DNA of 64,000 nucleotides from Micrasema longulum (GCA_022494885.1 JAGVSM010002426.1:1-64000), one strand, 5' to 3'; positions 23,060-34,052 are shown, numbered from the stretch's first letter. The notes: generated from the letters alone by a model not told the origin. Numbers and translations: made by a program.

Positions 23060-23555
23060 CCTTATTTTTCCCTCCAATCCAAGTTTTGTACTTTTCCCAT
23101 CTCCGTTATAAATTTGTCAACATTTATTATTCACGAGTTCTGCTTAAATGTATTGTTTATTTCAAATAATAAGCTTACGTACACATACAGATTTATCCAT
23201 TTATGTTTCTAATAACGTGCAACACCAATAAACATCAAAGTATAAATATATATATTTATTACAATATTTTACATTTGTCCAAATGTGTATTGACAAAAGA
23301 TTGGATTTCACCCATTAGAGAAAAGCAACTGGTCCAAAGAGAAGTTTTAAATTTTAAAATTGATTTCTGGCGTTGCCTATTACATGAAACAATTTACTCA
23401 GATGAATACCTTTACAACAATATAAGTTTTAGCTCTGTATACTGTTTCGAGCAAGATATATTGTGTAGTTAGTTACATTTTTTTTATTTAATAAAACACT
23501 TTGTGGTTTATCATAATATTTTTCATGATAACGATAACCCTGTTTTTCTTTAGTT
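23060..23555. other. Non-genic stretch with an unconvincing open frame
   Basis: An 89-codon plus-strand frame (23203-23472) followed by AATAAA at 23490 looks superficially like a terminal exon, but its composition is AT-driven and no acceptor is convincing. Confidence 0.2.
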
Positions 23556-23559
23556 TTTT

Positions 23560-23716
23560 CACAACAACCCATGAAGCCCAATTGCAGTAGATAACTACAG
23601 TTCAGAAAATCCAGGCTCGAGAAAAATCTCCTATAGATTTTATGATCTAATTAGAATTGAGCTCGGAACCCTCCGTACATGGGACAAGCGTCTAAACCTT
23701 TGTACTGTAATACTAG
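23560..23716 (-). mobile_element. SINE family A, diverged
   Basis: The minus strand carries a degraded tRNA-like head (GGTTCCGAGCTC near the box B position), then GAGATTTTTCTCGAGCCTGG, CTGTAGTTATCTACTGCAAT and GGGCTTCATGGGTTGTTGTG, matching the body and tail of the 25304 copy. Confidence 0.65.
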
Positions 23717-23766
23717 ATTTTAAGTTGAAAAAGGCCGTTTTTTGTGCAAATAATAACATTAAATCT

Positions 23767-23835
23767 GGTTGTGGTTCCTTACGGCCTCAGAGGTTGGAAA
23801 TTCAAACCTCGCTTTACCACCTCACTAAATTCATA
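23767..23835 (+). mobile_element. SINE family C, head fragment
   Basis: GGTTGTGGTTCCTTACGGCC, TCAGAGGTTGGAAATTCAAAC (box B degraded) and CTCGCTTTACCACCTC. The body beyond this point is lost. Confidence 0.55.
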
Positions 23836-23839
23836 TGTT

Positions 23840-25300
23840 TAACAAAATTTTTTACTTGTCAAGTCACTGAATTTCTCATTTTTTCCACTGCGTTAAAAAT
23901 GTTTATAAATGTTATAATAATTATTGTTTTAGTATTTTTCAGTAAATGTGCTAAATCTCTCCATGCTTATTTTATGGCACCAAACACCCCATAACTAACA
24001 TTGTTTTTAATGTTTATTTTATAACTCTACCGATTCTATAACAACACGTCATAATATCTTACATCACTAAAAATTCTTCAAGAATATTATTAAAGCCGTC
24101 AATACTTTTGTAAAATGTAAAAATGGCAGGTAAAAATTATCACATTAATATTATTTTATAAATAAAGAGTATACATAATTGCGTTTAAAGCGCCGCTCAT
24201 CTAGCCAATTTAGTTTTTTTTTTCTTCAACTACATTCAAATAATTTATTTTCAAAGTTATTTTATTTTATTATAATAAATACATTTATATCCCTTCGATT
24301 TAATTACATATAAAGCGTTGTACTATACTGATCACACCGATCGCCCCATATCTCATATGTCACCGAACTTTCGCCCTTCCTTTCGTCCATTCGATCTTCG
24401 GCATTTCTTTCGCGACGATTTTTCTCCGTTGTCTGGCAATAGAGGAAAAATTCCAATCACCGATTGGAGAGATCGTTACGCCTAATGTCCCATCCTTGTC
24501 CCGAGAACCGTCCAAGATTTTCTCCCGGACTAAATTGGACGCTATTTATTTCGTGTCGATTTATATTAATAGCCTAGATTGGACAGGGGGTGATATCGGG
24601 GTTAGCAATTTTCTACGCACTGTATTCAAAATTGTTTCTCTCCGGCATTTTTCCATACAGTTTTATTATCGACCAGAGATAATGAAAGAAGTTTCGATCT
24701 CGCTGACCCGAGGCGGATAATTGGGAACGTACGCTTTATGTGATGATGGGGTAAATAAATTCCATATTTTAAACAAATAACATAATAAATTATGTGTATT
24801 TGTTTCAAATATGGAAGCTTGTTATTCTTACTTGTAATAAAGGGCAATTAGAGAAAATATTATTACGATATTTAAGAAAAGAACCCCGGCTAACGACCAC
24901 GCGTGAGTAAGATATTTTATACGATGCACAACACTTTTTCATAGGTAGATGTATTAACTATACCTCGAGCGACGTGAATCCGGCTTCAATGTTATCTCAA
25001 ATCAAATTTTTAAAGACTAATTTTGCGCTTAAAAGAAAATAATATTCACTCTGTTCACTCCATACAAATGTATCTGTAAATTGTTCACGGTAAAATAAAT
25101 CAAATTTAATTAAGTGGAAAAACCGACATACTTGTTTAGTTATTTTTTTATTGGATTTATAATATTTGACATAATCTCAAGTATCAAATAATATTTTGGA
25201 GTTAATATACGAGTACGTGTAAAACTTTTCATTGTGGCTCTAGCTAAGGGATTTTTTAGCGCTAGCGTTATGTATAATTATATGTCTGGACGTAATACTG
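23840..25300. other. Non-genic stretch with a GC-richer island
   Basis: 24340-24740 is closer to 45% G+C and unlike any repeat in the window. A 74-codon frame there (24496-24720) has no supporting signals. The flanks are AT-rich. Confidence 0.35.
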
Positions 25301-25303
25301 TCT

Positions 25304-25490
25304 GGCGGCCTCCGTGGTGTAGTGGTCAAGACGCTTGACTCACGCACGGGAGGTTCCGGGTTCGATTCCCGGTGAGAACACAAAAATTAAAATGTGATTT
25401 TTCTCAAGCCTGGGTGCTCTGTGATGTAATTCACCACTGTAATTAGGCCTCCTGGCCTGTTGTGGTGCAAAAAAAAATGTAAATGTAAAA
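25304..25490 (+). mobile_element. SINE family A, reference copy
   Basis: Best-preserved copy: GGCCTCCGTGGTGTAGTGG (box A region), GACTCACGCACGGGAGG, box B GGGTTCGATTCCCGG (25358-25372), then TGAGAACACAAAAATTAAAA, CTCAAGCCTGGGTGCTCTG, TAATTAGGCCTCCTGGCCTG and TTGTGGTGC with an A-rich tail. Box A and B spacing is that of a Pol III internal promoter. The intact boxes suggest a relatively young insertion. No clear target-site duplication was found. Confidence 0.85.
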
Positions 25491-25494
25491 AATA

Positions 25495-26000
25495 ATAGTT
25501 TGTTCGTAAAAAAAAATTCTGCTTTCTCTAAACGTTCTTTTTTTATATATAATTATTTACCATACTTTGTTTATAGTATTGCCCTTTGTATACCTTGTTT
25601 ACCTATTATACGCTCTTAATAATGCTAAATACTCATGCTACTATTTTAATATGAATAAACAATAACTGATCCGTAATACGGTTTAAATTAAAAATGGTTT
25701 TTTTTTTAAACTTTTTTTTCTTTAATAATCTACGAGTATATCAAAAAACTTCTAAATTATTTTCGTACTACAACAAGCTGTAATAATTAAGTACAGTGGA
25801 GAAAAATATTACCATATAGGCTTACTAAATCACATTTTAATTATTATTTTGTGATTTCATATCACGGAAGTCTTCAATATTTTTTTTGTCAAATTACTAA
25901 TATGTGTTTGTCTGTGTATGGAAACTAATTCATTTTAAGCAATGCTGAAGTTTTATTAAATGGTAGAACATAATTGTACATAACCATTTTCAGTACCTGG
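25495..26000. other. AT-rich non-genic stretch
   Basis: Homopolymer A and T runs only. Nothing supported. Confidence 0.4.
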
Positions 26001-26006
26001 CAGTTA

Positions 26007-26655
26007 TTCGATTACTTTTCCCACAAAAGCAAACATAAAAAAAAAGTATTTTTACGTTGGTGTTCGCTATAACCGGCGTGTGTCCTAGCACCTTGTTGGC
26101 TTTGTATTTTTGTGCTACTTCTACCATAGTGAGGTGTATAGTGAGAATTGCATGTTGGTGTATTTGGTGTTCTGACGAAGAGACGGGAGAAAAATGTCAG
26201 TACCCGGTATTAAATAAAGTACATCGGGCTTGAGAAAGAGACTGCCGGCGTAATCTGCTCACTTCGGCTTCGTAGAGCGTCGTCTTTGTCATTTATACAT
26301 GTTACAGATACCGGACTTGTGCGACAGAGACGACGCTCTACAAAGTCGGCAGTCTTTTTCTTAAGCCTGATTAAATTTATTTAATACCAGGAACTGCACA
26401 TTCTTTCGCATCTCTTTGTCAGGACACTAATTACACAAACATGCAATTCCCACTATATACCTTTGCCATAGTAGAAGTTGCACAAAAATACAAAACCAAC
26501 AGCTGACAGGACACATGCCGTTATAAGCCAACACCAACGCGCAGTAATTTTATTTAGTTAGATTTTGTGGGAGAAATAGAAAAAATAAGGAAATCTTTTT
26601 TTTTTTTTTCAAACCGGTAGAGATTAAAAAGTCGGTAAGTAATCATGAACAATTA
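26007..26655. mobile_element. 650-bp foldback element with two hammerhead-like motifs
   Basis: The ends are inverted (GATTACTTTTCCCACAAAA at about 26014; right end in reverse complement GATTACTTACCGAC ... CTCCCACAAAAT). Inner arms match from CGTTGGTGTT (26055) to AACACCAACG (26539), including TTGGCTTTGTATTTTTGTGC and its complement. The centre forms CGTAGAGCGTCGTC / GACGACGCTCTAC. Each arm carries TCTGACGAAGAGA (26171-26183) or its counterpart CCTGACAAAGAGA (minus strand, 26423-26411), the start of a hammerhead-like core shared with 24-70 and 51171-51214. No protein is encoded. Confidence 0.7.
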
Positions 26656-26689
26656 TTTACTAACATTTAGTAAAACATTACCGTTTTAT

Positions 26690-27005
26690 TAACATATTAA
26701 AACAGAGATGAAGAACATCTAAGAGAAGGTAATATGTAAGTCTGGGCATCAACAGGGCTTATGACCTGTCATTGGCTGGTTTAAGTGGCACTTTACACAC
26801 TGTGTAACATTCACCATTCTGCCCATATTTGAACATCTATATTCGTTCAATTCTTTCATCTGTTGATGTTTGTGAAGTTAAAGAGCTAAAACCTTTATTT
26901 ATGCTGGTGAGATTCATCTAATTGAATTATTTCACTTACAATCTAGGTGACGCTTGAATATTTTATTTTTTCAATTTCTATACTTCTTCATGGGCCAGGT
27001 GGATT
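26690..27005. mobile_element. Foldback family Fb, left half
   Basis: ACAGAGATGAAGAACATCTAA, GGGCTTATGACCTGTCATTG, TTTACACACTGTGTAACATTC, then the family core GAGCTAAAACCTTTATTTAT ... GGGCCAGGTGGATTTATCAA. It runs directly into the palindrome at 27009. Confidence 0.65.
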
Positions 27006-27008
27006 TAT

Positions 27009-27368
27009 CAACAATATTTTGAATTTGTCCAAATTTTTTAATACAAGAGCTGGATTCAACTCCCTGGGGAGCTGTTTACATTAAAATATTACAATAGAGA
27101 TGAAGAACATTTAAGAGAAGGTTGTATAGAAGTCTAGGCATCTACAGGGCTTATGACCTGTCATTGGTCAATAGTAAATGTTACACAGTGTGTAAAGTGG
27201 CCACTTAAACCAGCCAGGTCATAAGCCTTGTAGATGCCTAGACTTCCATATTACCTTATTTTAAATGTTCTTTATCTCTGTTGTAATATGTTAATGTTAA
27301 CAGCTCCCCGGGGAGTTGAATCCAGTCCTTGACTACAAAAATTTGGACAAGCTCAAAATATTGTTGAT
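27009..27368. mobile_element. Foldback family Fb, 360-bp near-complete palindrome
   Basis: Arms pair from TCAACAATATTTTGAATTTG (27009) to CTCAAAATATTGTTGA (27368). They include AACTCCCTGGGGAGCTG / CAGCTCCCCGGGGAGTT, AGATGAAGAACATTTAA / TTAAATGTTCTTTATCT and TCTAGGCATCTACAGGGC / GCCTTGTAGATGCCTAGA. The spacer (about 27170-27205) has ACACAGTGTGTAAAGTGG. It appears to be a shortened derivative of the 9310 element. Confidence 0.75.
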
Positions 27369-27369
27369 T

Positions 27370-28095
27370 ACCGTTTTAGTTGTTTAAGTTCTATTTTTTG
27401 TAATTTTCAACAAAACACCGACGATGGGAATTAAATAAAACGTTTCAGCCCAAATAAAATCATTTTCATTCCAACATGTCAGGGAAACATCTCAGTCCGC
27501 AGTCAACCCCTTACTCAAGTCAAATATCTAAATGGCATTTGTCTGTCGATCGATTGTCGCACAATCACTCCTAGGTCTACCCCCTCTCCTCGCCCATCGC
27601 CCCCCCCGACCCCCACCCTTCGGTTGTTAAGAAGGGCGGCTTGTTGGTGCAGCCTTAGGGCTTTATTGGGCACCTTCACCGAGACAGCCAATTTGGAGTA
27701 TCAAAAGTGTATTCATTTTATTTCTAGGTGTTCCAGCTACTAGCTTTGGTGAGAAATCATGATGAAAATTTACATCTAACGTATCATGGGAATTTAAAAA
27801 CATTAAACACCTAAATTTTAAGTATTATTGACATTTTTTTTATTTTTATTTATTTACTTTTTCATTAAAAAAAGTTTTTTTTATTTTTTAATTCAGAAAA
27901 AATATGTTTGATCGATACAAAATAGTGCATTGTATTATTAATACAATGCACTAATACAAAAAAACTAATTCATCATTTTCAGTTCTTGTGAATAAAGAAA
28001 TAATTCATTTAACGTAGTAAAAAAATATCTCTTATTGAAATATATGAAAGCATGTTTGTTTGTCTACCAATTAACATATGGATGAATTATACTAA
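27370..28095. other. Non-genic stretch with GC-rich patch and a perfect palindrome
   Basis: 27570-27720 is GC- and C-rich (CCCCCCCCGACCCCCACCC). At 27923-27953, TAGTGCATTGTATTA and TAATACAATGCACTA form a perfect 15-bp stem around one T. At 27728-27748 a 21-nt segment lies between TTTATTTCTAG and GTGAGA; it could be a microexon, but the evidence is thin. Confidence 0.35.
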
Positions 28096-28100
28096 AAACT

Positions 28101-28402
28101 TTTTTTTTAACCACTTATTTTTCTTTTTTTCTACTGACCGGTTCTAAAACTACTCAAACTTCTTCATTAAGGTATAACGAATGAATCTTATTCTATTATA
28201 TTTTTAAAAGTGTTTACTAAATATTAAATTGAAACATGTTGAGCTAATAAGTCAAGTATTTTTGTAATGTTGTTATTGATGTAAAAATGGAAGGCGTGGA
28301 GTGAGATGAATAGATTAATTAGATAATTTTACCTTGTTAAAGAAGCTTGTATAGCTTTTAAGCCGATTTCTAGAAAAAATAAATGTTAAGTGGTTAAAAA
28401 GA
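28101..28402. mobile_element. TIR element related to the hammerhead-like foldbacks
   Basis: The left end TTAACCACTTATTTTTC (about 28107) and right end AAATGTTAAGTGGTTAAAA (28381-28399) are inverted copies. Inside the left end, ACCGGTTCTAAAACTACTC ... CTTCTTCATTAAGG is a diverged form of the ACCGGTTTCGAAACG ... CTTTGTCAGG block at 51177. The remainder is AT-rich filler. Confidence 0.5.
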
Positions 28403-28404
28403 AG

Positions 28405-29440
28405 TTGTTTTATATTTGATTTATTTTAATGAATGACCAAAAAAAAGTTACTGCTTCAAATATTAATTAATCAGCATTTATGTTCTGGTATACTTTATTT
28501 TAGAAGCATAAAGTTATTTTAAAATAAATTTAATAGCTATTATCTTAATGTCTTCAAACTTTAGTTGAATATGATGTTAAGATAAAGTTTAATAATTAAG
28601 AAGTACTGCGCTGATATTTTGCATTGAAAATGAAACTCATAGTGAATATCGCAGCCACTGAAATATATGTACATACAGAGAATGAAAGGGTTGCTCACCA
28701 CACCATGTTCGATATTCCCAAGAAAACCGCTTCAAAGGATTTCCCATTCCCGCCTACAGTTGTGTTCTGCTCCTTAGGTTCCTTATCCAATCCAGATGCT
28801 AGATATATGCGAGGACGTCCATAATGATTCACATTAAGAGAAGAGATTTCCTGTTTAGTAAACGGACTTCTTATTTGCCAGTTTGTACACATAAAGGAAC
28901 CTCGATATTCTAATAAAATGTTTAGAGAGTCTTTAATCACGCTAAGACGTCTATTTAAACTGTTCTCTGGGCTAACGGCTCACAATACATTACTAAGTTT
29001 TATTTTTCAACTCTAGGTTAAACCCTGGTTGGATTAATTTCCATACAATAATATGAAAGGTAAAATTAAACATTACGGTCTTCGATTAGTTTGATTGGAA
29101 TAGTTTACAGCTCGGAGATTTCTCTATCTCGTATGCAACACCTGGTATAATGTGCTTCGCATCAAGTTGGTATGCAAATGAAATATTGTAGACGAACGTT
29201 TTACTCGGAACACCGTCTTTGTGCTGCGAATTCATTAATCACCTACCTATATGCGGCTAAAATGAGCTGTCACAACATTTCTCTGTCGCCTTATCGAAGT
29301 GGAGCGCTTCGTTTTCACGGCAATTTATTCCATCGCAACCAAAAAATAATCGAGATATTTTTATTTCCACTAACCTCACCAGTGAATAACAACATTCATG
29401 TCGCGTGTCCGATCCTTGTCTCATACTCACCGCTTTTCCT
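28405..29440. other. Non-genic stretch, partly GC-richer
   Basis: 29090-29440 is less AT-rich and leads into the candidate exon. ATGCAAAT (29173-29180) matches the POU octamer. No coding signal before 29445. Confidence 0.35.
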
Positions 29441-29444
29441 TCAG

Positions 29445-29516
29445 GACTTGGCGACTTTCATCTCGTCAAGTCATCCTTGGACATCATCCACTACGTCCGT
29501 GTATCAAAACGATCTG
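29445..29516 (+). CDS. Candidate 72-nt internal exon of an unidentified gene
   Basis: A good acceptor (CACCGCTTTTCCTTCAG, ending 29444, with a branch-like TACTCAC upstream) and a usable donor (CTG then GTAAAT, GT at 29517) bound exactly 24 codons' worth of sequence. All three frames are open across it. Starting one base in from the codon boundary gives the most protein-like reading: LGDFHLVKSSLDIIHYVRVS followed by KRS. G+C is higher than in the flanking intron-like DNA. I do not recognise the peptide. Being a multiple of three, it could be a cassette exon. Same strand as the recursive-splice signal at 62448. Confidence 0.35.
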
Positions 29517-29519
29517 GTA

Positions 29520-31120
29520 AATATCATTTTTTAGCATTTTATTTTTCCTGTCGGTACTTTTCAATCCTTTTGAACATAACATTTCATACGTTTGCATGAC
29601 TAAAATTAATATTTTATTCTGTATCGCCGCCTTTCACACGGCACTTTCAGCTTCATATTTCATTTATTTACGGAAGCCGTGAACGTTTACCTAAAAAGGG
29701 GAGAATTGCAACGCTCGAATTGATCAAATAACGTCCCTTTCCATTCGACATTTACGAGCATTTAAGTGAGTCTCGCGAAATGGCAACCAAACGTTTTAAG
29801 AACACAGCTAATGCAAAAGTTTATTTTTATAAGTAAGATTAGTCTGAACTTTGTCGGGACGAGGTTTTGCAGAACTAAGTTATTGGCAGCCGTATAATTC
29901 GGCAGATAGGAGACTTAAGTCGGGGTTTGTATTATACGAGTTTATATGTCTACATAGGGCCAGAAGTACGTCGATGTATAATTTGATTCACCCCCAGCCA
30001 CTTTTTTTTTCCTTAGAGCTACGCGATGACAATAATTCGAAACATTTTTTTTCTTAATTTAATTTGCGATTCGCTCGAGTTATCCAAATCTCCTCTCCTC
30101 TGTACGGTATTCGCCTCATCTTCCAGCTGAATAGTTACGAAAATGACTTTTAGTTTTCCTTTATTTTTATATAATTGAAATTGTATTTTATTTCGATGTT
30201 ATTATCTATGCTTGTATGTATGTGTCGTCTTTTTTCAATCTCGTTGTTGTGTGTTTTTTCATGTTTATCGCTTCGTTGTTTTGTTGCTGAAGCTTCGGGT
30301 GTTTGATCTACTTTAAAAAAGTACCCTTATTATTGCTTATTATATTTTAGATGTAAGACGAAATTGTTTAATTCTTACGACTGTTATTACAAAAATGTGT
30401 TTTTTGCACCTGTATAACTAAACTGTTTTTAGATATAAATATAAAATTTATATTTGAAGCACTTACTTTGTGGTTATTCATTATAATAAAATAAATAAAA
30501 CTAGTGGTTAAAATTAGTGGTTAAAAACAAAGTTGTTTTTTTTATTTTATTTTTTTTTATTGCTTTTAGATTATTTAAATCAATGACTGTTATTGTGTGT
30601 ATTTTAATTTACGGGTAATTCCATTGTGCTTTTATTTGATTACGGACTTGCATCATGATCAGATGTGACGCTACGCAGAAAAATTTCGACGTATTAGACG
30701 AAAAAATACAATAATTGCACAGCGACTTTAAAAAATATAAAATTATTGTTAATCGTTTTATTATTAATAAAACCCAAATTAAAAGCAATAAATAAGTTAT
30801 AAAAAGCACATTTGTCACAATTTTAAAGCACGTGAATAAAGAGCTAAAACCCTATGGGGTAAAGTAACAAAGAAATATGTAGATCTCTTTTTTTCACTAA
30901 TGTTGCATGTGTATTGTGATTCGCTTTATCTGTATTTGTATTGTTGATGGCAATGTTATATTTGCTTAATATGAAGTGCAATTAGTTAAACTAAAACGTT
31001 TATTTATTTTAGGTCAGTGATTAAAAATGTAATTTTGCTTTTGCGTACTGCTTTTTTCATATTTAGCCTGGATTTAACTCATATATATTGACAAAATGAA
31101 ATCTTGTTTCTTGAAATTTG
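29520..31120. other. AT-rich stretch
   Basis: Contains a small repeat (TTGAAGCACTTACTTTGTGG at 30463-30482, then TTATTCATT) that recurs at 62051-62080, followed by TAGTGGTTAAAATTAGTGG (30503-30521), which resembles the TIR of the 28101 and 51148 elements. Probably a worn member of that family. No gene is supported. Confidence 0.35.
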
Positions 31121-31130
31121 TTTTCAACAG

Positions 31131-31253
31131 CGCTTACAACTGGAACTTTTGACTCTTTCGGCGTTGAGGATTTCCATTGTTAGAATAGAACCCCGGCGTG
31201 GGAGCATGGCGTTCGGAGCCCCTCCCGAGCGACCAAAGTTGGCCGCAAGTTAA
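31131..31253 (+). CDS. Candidate exon ending in a stop
   Basis: TTGTTTTCAACAG (ending 31130) is a fair acceptor. The frame from the first base runs 40 codons (RLQLELLTLSALRISIVRIE, then PRRGSMAFGAPPERPKLAAS) to TAA at 31251-31253. The surrounding 31130-31390 is a GC-richer island. The peptide is not recognised and no polyadenylation signal follows closely. Could equally be conserved noncoding DNA. Confidence 0.2.
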   Translation, partial: RLQLELLTLSALRISIVRIEPRRGSMAFGAPPERPKLAAS

Positions 31254-31399
31254 GGTTTGCCGCTAACATAGTTTGGAAACATATCTTTGGCTGATACAAA
31301 TACGGTATTTGGAAGCCGCGAAGACATTCTCGGGACCCAGCACCTTCCATTGAAACTTCAGCTCGAATTCGCGAACAGGTTTAAGTTGTAATGTGTCGA

Positions 31400-32600
31400 C
31401 TTGAAAACACTCGTCTACTTTAATGAGGTTAAATATAGCGCAATTATAAAGACCGTCTTCAACTTACGTTAGTAAAAAGTTAATTCTATACTTTTAGAAG
31501 ACACTTATACTAACTTTACATTTATGGCATCTTGGCCATTTTATTCATGTAACAACTGCATAATGCATAAATAAGTCAATTTTAAAACGTATGTGGTTAA
31601 CTTATTTAATATACTCAGCGCCACTTTATTTTAATGTTACTATTCTCATAAAAAGTTATTCACCATCCATAAGTATTAATAATTTTAAACATTCGTATAC
31701 CTGTTACTCTTTCTTCTTTCTCTGCTGCATTGACATGTTTTTATACTTTTAAACTACTTTTAATTACTTTTATTGTATATGTATATGAAATCAATATATT
31801 GCTGCTCTTACTATGTGTCATTAATTTTGAAGATGTTTTTTAATTGACTTAAATTTATTTTCTTATTTAAAGATTCGTCTCATCGTTTCTTTGAATCCCT
31901 TAAAATATGTTTGTGTAAATTAATGTTTTTCCTTTTTAAAAAAATGTTATTATTTTTTTATTTTGTTTTTATTTTTACTTTTGAGCATGCTTTTATTTCT
32001 TTATTTTAATTTTTTATTATTTTTACATTTTTTTTTAATTTTCAAATTTAATTTTAATTTTTAAACAACTTCTATTTATGTTTTTTTTCTTTCTCTTTTT
32101 TGTACTTTTATTAATAACCTTACATATAATTACTTTAAAATATGGAAACTTCTCTGGTCCATTAGAGTTAAGTCTAACTCTGTAAAATATAAAACTTTGT
32201 AACTGTACTGTATGTTTCCTAAATAAAAGAAAATAAAAAAAAATAATAATAACAATAAAAAAACTAATAATAATAATTAACCACTTTCATTTTAAATTTG
32301 TTCGAATTAACTTATTAACATTTATATTAATTAATGCTAATAAAGTTAATATTCGTGTGTTTGCATCTCACACTTCGACGCGCAACTATTGACCACCGGT
32401 GACATCATCAAATAAGTATAAAATGTGTATACAAATGTTGTAACAACGTAAACTTATGTTAATTATACAAAACGTAAAATAAAAAAAAACAAAATGTTAA
32501 TGATATAGTTGTAGTTGCGTAACGCCACGTCTGGTTACGACGAAAGTCAAAAGAAGGCAATTATCCACGAATCCATATCCACTAAGCGCTTGATACGTGC
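31400..32600. other. AT-rich stretch, possibly ending in a LINE tail
   Basis: Extremely T-rich between 31900 and 32110. The segment 32150-32260 (TCTCTGGTCCATTAGAGTTA ... AAATAAAAGAAAATAAAA) resembles the 3' UTR and A-rich tail of a plus-strand LINE or transcript, with no coding part. Confidence 0.3.
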
Positions 32601-32606
32601 GTTTTT

Positions 32607-32905
32607 CAAGATCATCAACATCATTCCATTTCCGGACCTAATGGTGCATGTGGTACTGCAATGCGATCATTTTTGTTACATGAAGGTAAGATGATCAGTC
32701 TTTCGCTTCAGGTACCAGTCCAGGGACTATTAAATATTCTGGCGAGAACACCTTTTTAAATAAATATCGTATATTAACCAGATCAGGAATCGAATCCGAG
32801 ACCTCTTGCAGGGTAGGCTAACGCGCTGACCACGAGGCCGATATTATGTTACATTATATTATCGATATGTAACGCGCTGACCTTTACACCACGATACCGA
32901 CTTTT
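32607..32905 (-). mobile_element. SINE family B with doubled head (composite, inverted copy)
   Basis: The minus strand reads CGTGGTGTAAAGGTCAGCGC, an ATAATATAATGTAACATAATA spacer-like segment, then a second head (CGGCCTCGTGGTCAGCGCG, box B GGATTCGATTCC) and the usual family B body (GACTGGTACCTGAAGCGAAA, CTTACCTTCATGTAACAAAA). The same doubled head occurs at 37202-37455. Confidence 0.8.
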
Positions 32906-32924
32906 CCCTTTTAAAAGAAAATAA

Positions 32925-33120
32925 ATAATCTCGTTCTTATGATTTACGCAAATATTTTGATTTTGAGGGACATTTTCAATGACTTGTAAGTAATTCACTA
33001 TTTGGAAATAGAAATAAAGTTGTTGTAGCGTGAGGTTCGAACTTTGGACCTCTGATTCATGAGTCCGCGATACTATGAACTTTTATTGCTGTTTTAAAAA
33101 AACGTAATATGGATGATATG
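32925..33120 (-). mobile_element. SINE family C joined upstream of family B (composite, inverted copy)
   Basis: The minus strand begins CATATCATCCATATTACG, then AGTTCATAGTATCGCGGACTC, box B AAGTTCGAACCTCACG, ACAACTTTATTTCTATTTCC, GTTATCAATCGTTG-type body ending before the family B head. The first 45 nt replace the standard GGTTGTGGTC head. It matches 36983-37195 over its full length. Confidence 0.75.
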
Positions 33121-33124
33121 AATT

Positions 33125-33885
33125 AAACGACTTTGGCGGATTTAATTGAACGTATTTGATAACAGCAGAGAAAATAAAAACGCAATTTTACAAATAATGA
33201 AAATACATGTTTTTAAAATTTGCGTTTTTTTTCAGAGCGGTGATTTTTTAAAACTGTTTGTTTTCCTAATGAGTTTCAGATCTCCCGCGGAGTATTTTAC
33301 CCTTTGTGAACAATAACTCCTGTTCCGTTAAGAAACTCGCATCATCAGCTTCGTTGAAAGAATCAGAGACAATCTGTATGCTAATAAAGCCTTACGATTC
33401 AATTACAAGGCGGCATTTGCAGAGTCTGTGTCCCCATACATATTCAACGGAGACTTATCTATCGCGGGACTGAGGAGGCGAGCGCAGGGCCGGCACCGAA
33501 AAAAAAGACCTATTACCGAGAATTAATTGCTTTCGTTTGAGAACACGTATACTTATTTATGCAAATATTAAAATCTCGTTTGAAATCTCATTTTACATGT
33601 GGCTTTGGTAAAATGAGTTTTAACATAAACAAATAGTTAAGCGATACAGCTTACCCACCACATACAGCACAACGCATCTTTGAACACATATAAATATTCT
33701 TAGCGGTACTCTCTTATAAGAAAAATTGCTCCTTGCCGAACAAGAAAAGCTGCCCGAGGAAGCTCTCTGTCATCTAACAGCCTTCGCATTTAATACTAGA
33801 AAATAAATTCATCTTAATTATTAGTATGCCTTAATATTTATATACAAGCATTAAATTTGATTCTCTAAATAGTTTATCAAGATTG
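33125..33885. other. Non-genic stretch with a GC-richer island
   Basis: 33280-33510 is an island with CCCGCGGAG and GAGGCGAGCGCAGGGCC segments and no stable frame. A 9-bp perfect hairpin GTTTATCAA/TTGATAAAC is at 33871-33890, abutting the next SINE tail. Confidence 0.35.
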
Positions 33886-33888
33886 ATA

Positions 33889-34052
33889 AACGTAAAGGCC
33901 ATATGATCATTCTTACACTTAAGGCGCCAATCTGGAGACTATGGAATATTTTGATGAAAACCTATCAATTATTTTTTATCGATCAGGAAATTGAGCTTAT
34001 GACATCATCAGGCTGAGTAGGAAAATTTACTAACTACACCGGACTAACCACG
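33889..34052 (-). mobile_element. SINE family B, diverged and 3' truncated
   Basis: The minus strand: CGTGGTTAGTCCGGTGTAG head, degraded box B, CTGATCGATAAAAAATAATT linker, CTCCAGATTGGCGCCTTAAG and AATGATCATATGGCC, corresponding to the family B order GACTGGTACCTGAAGCG ... GATCATCTTACC. Confidence 0.6.

Noticed and set aside
23203..23472. 89-codon plus-strand frame followed by AATAAA
   Set aside because: AT-driven composition, non-ATG start, no convincing acceptor or recognisable motif.
25304..25375. tRNA gene in the family A SINE
   Set aside because: Only the internal promoter boxes are tRNA-like; there is no closing acceptor stem and the sequence continues into a SINE body.
27728..27748. 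21-nt microexon (VFQLLAL)
   Set aside because: Plausible splice borders, but too short to support from sequence alone; mentioned only within the surrounding stretch.
29172..29534. 120-codon plus-strand frame
   Set aside because: Overlaps the candidate exon in another frame; low-complexity reading, no domain. The splice-bounded 72 nt is the better interpretation.
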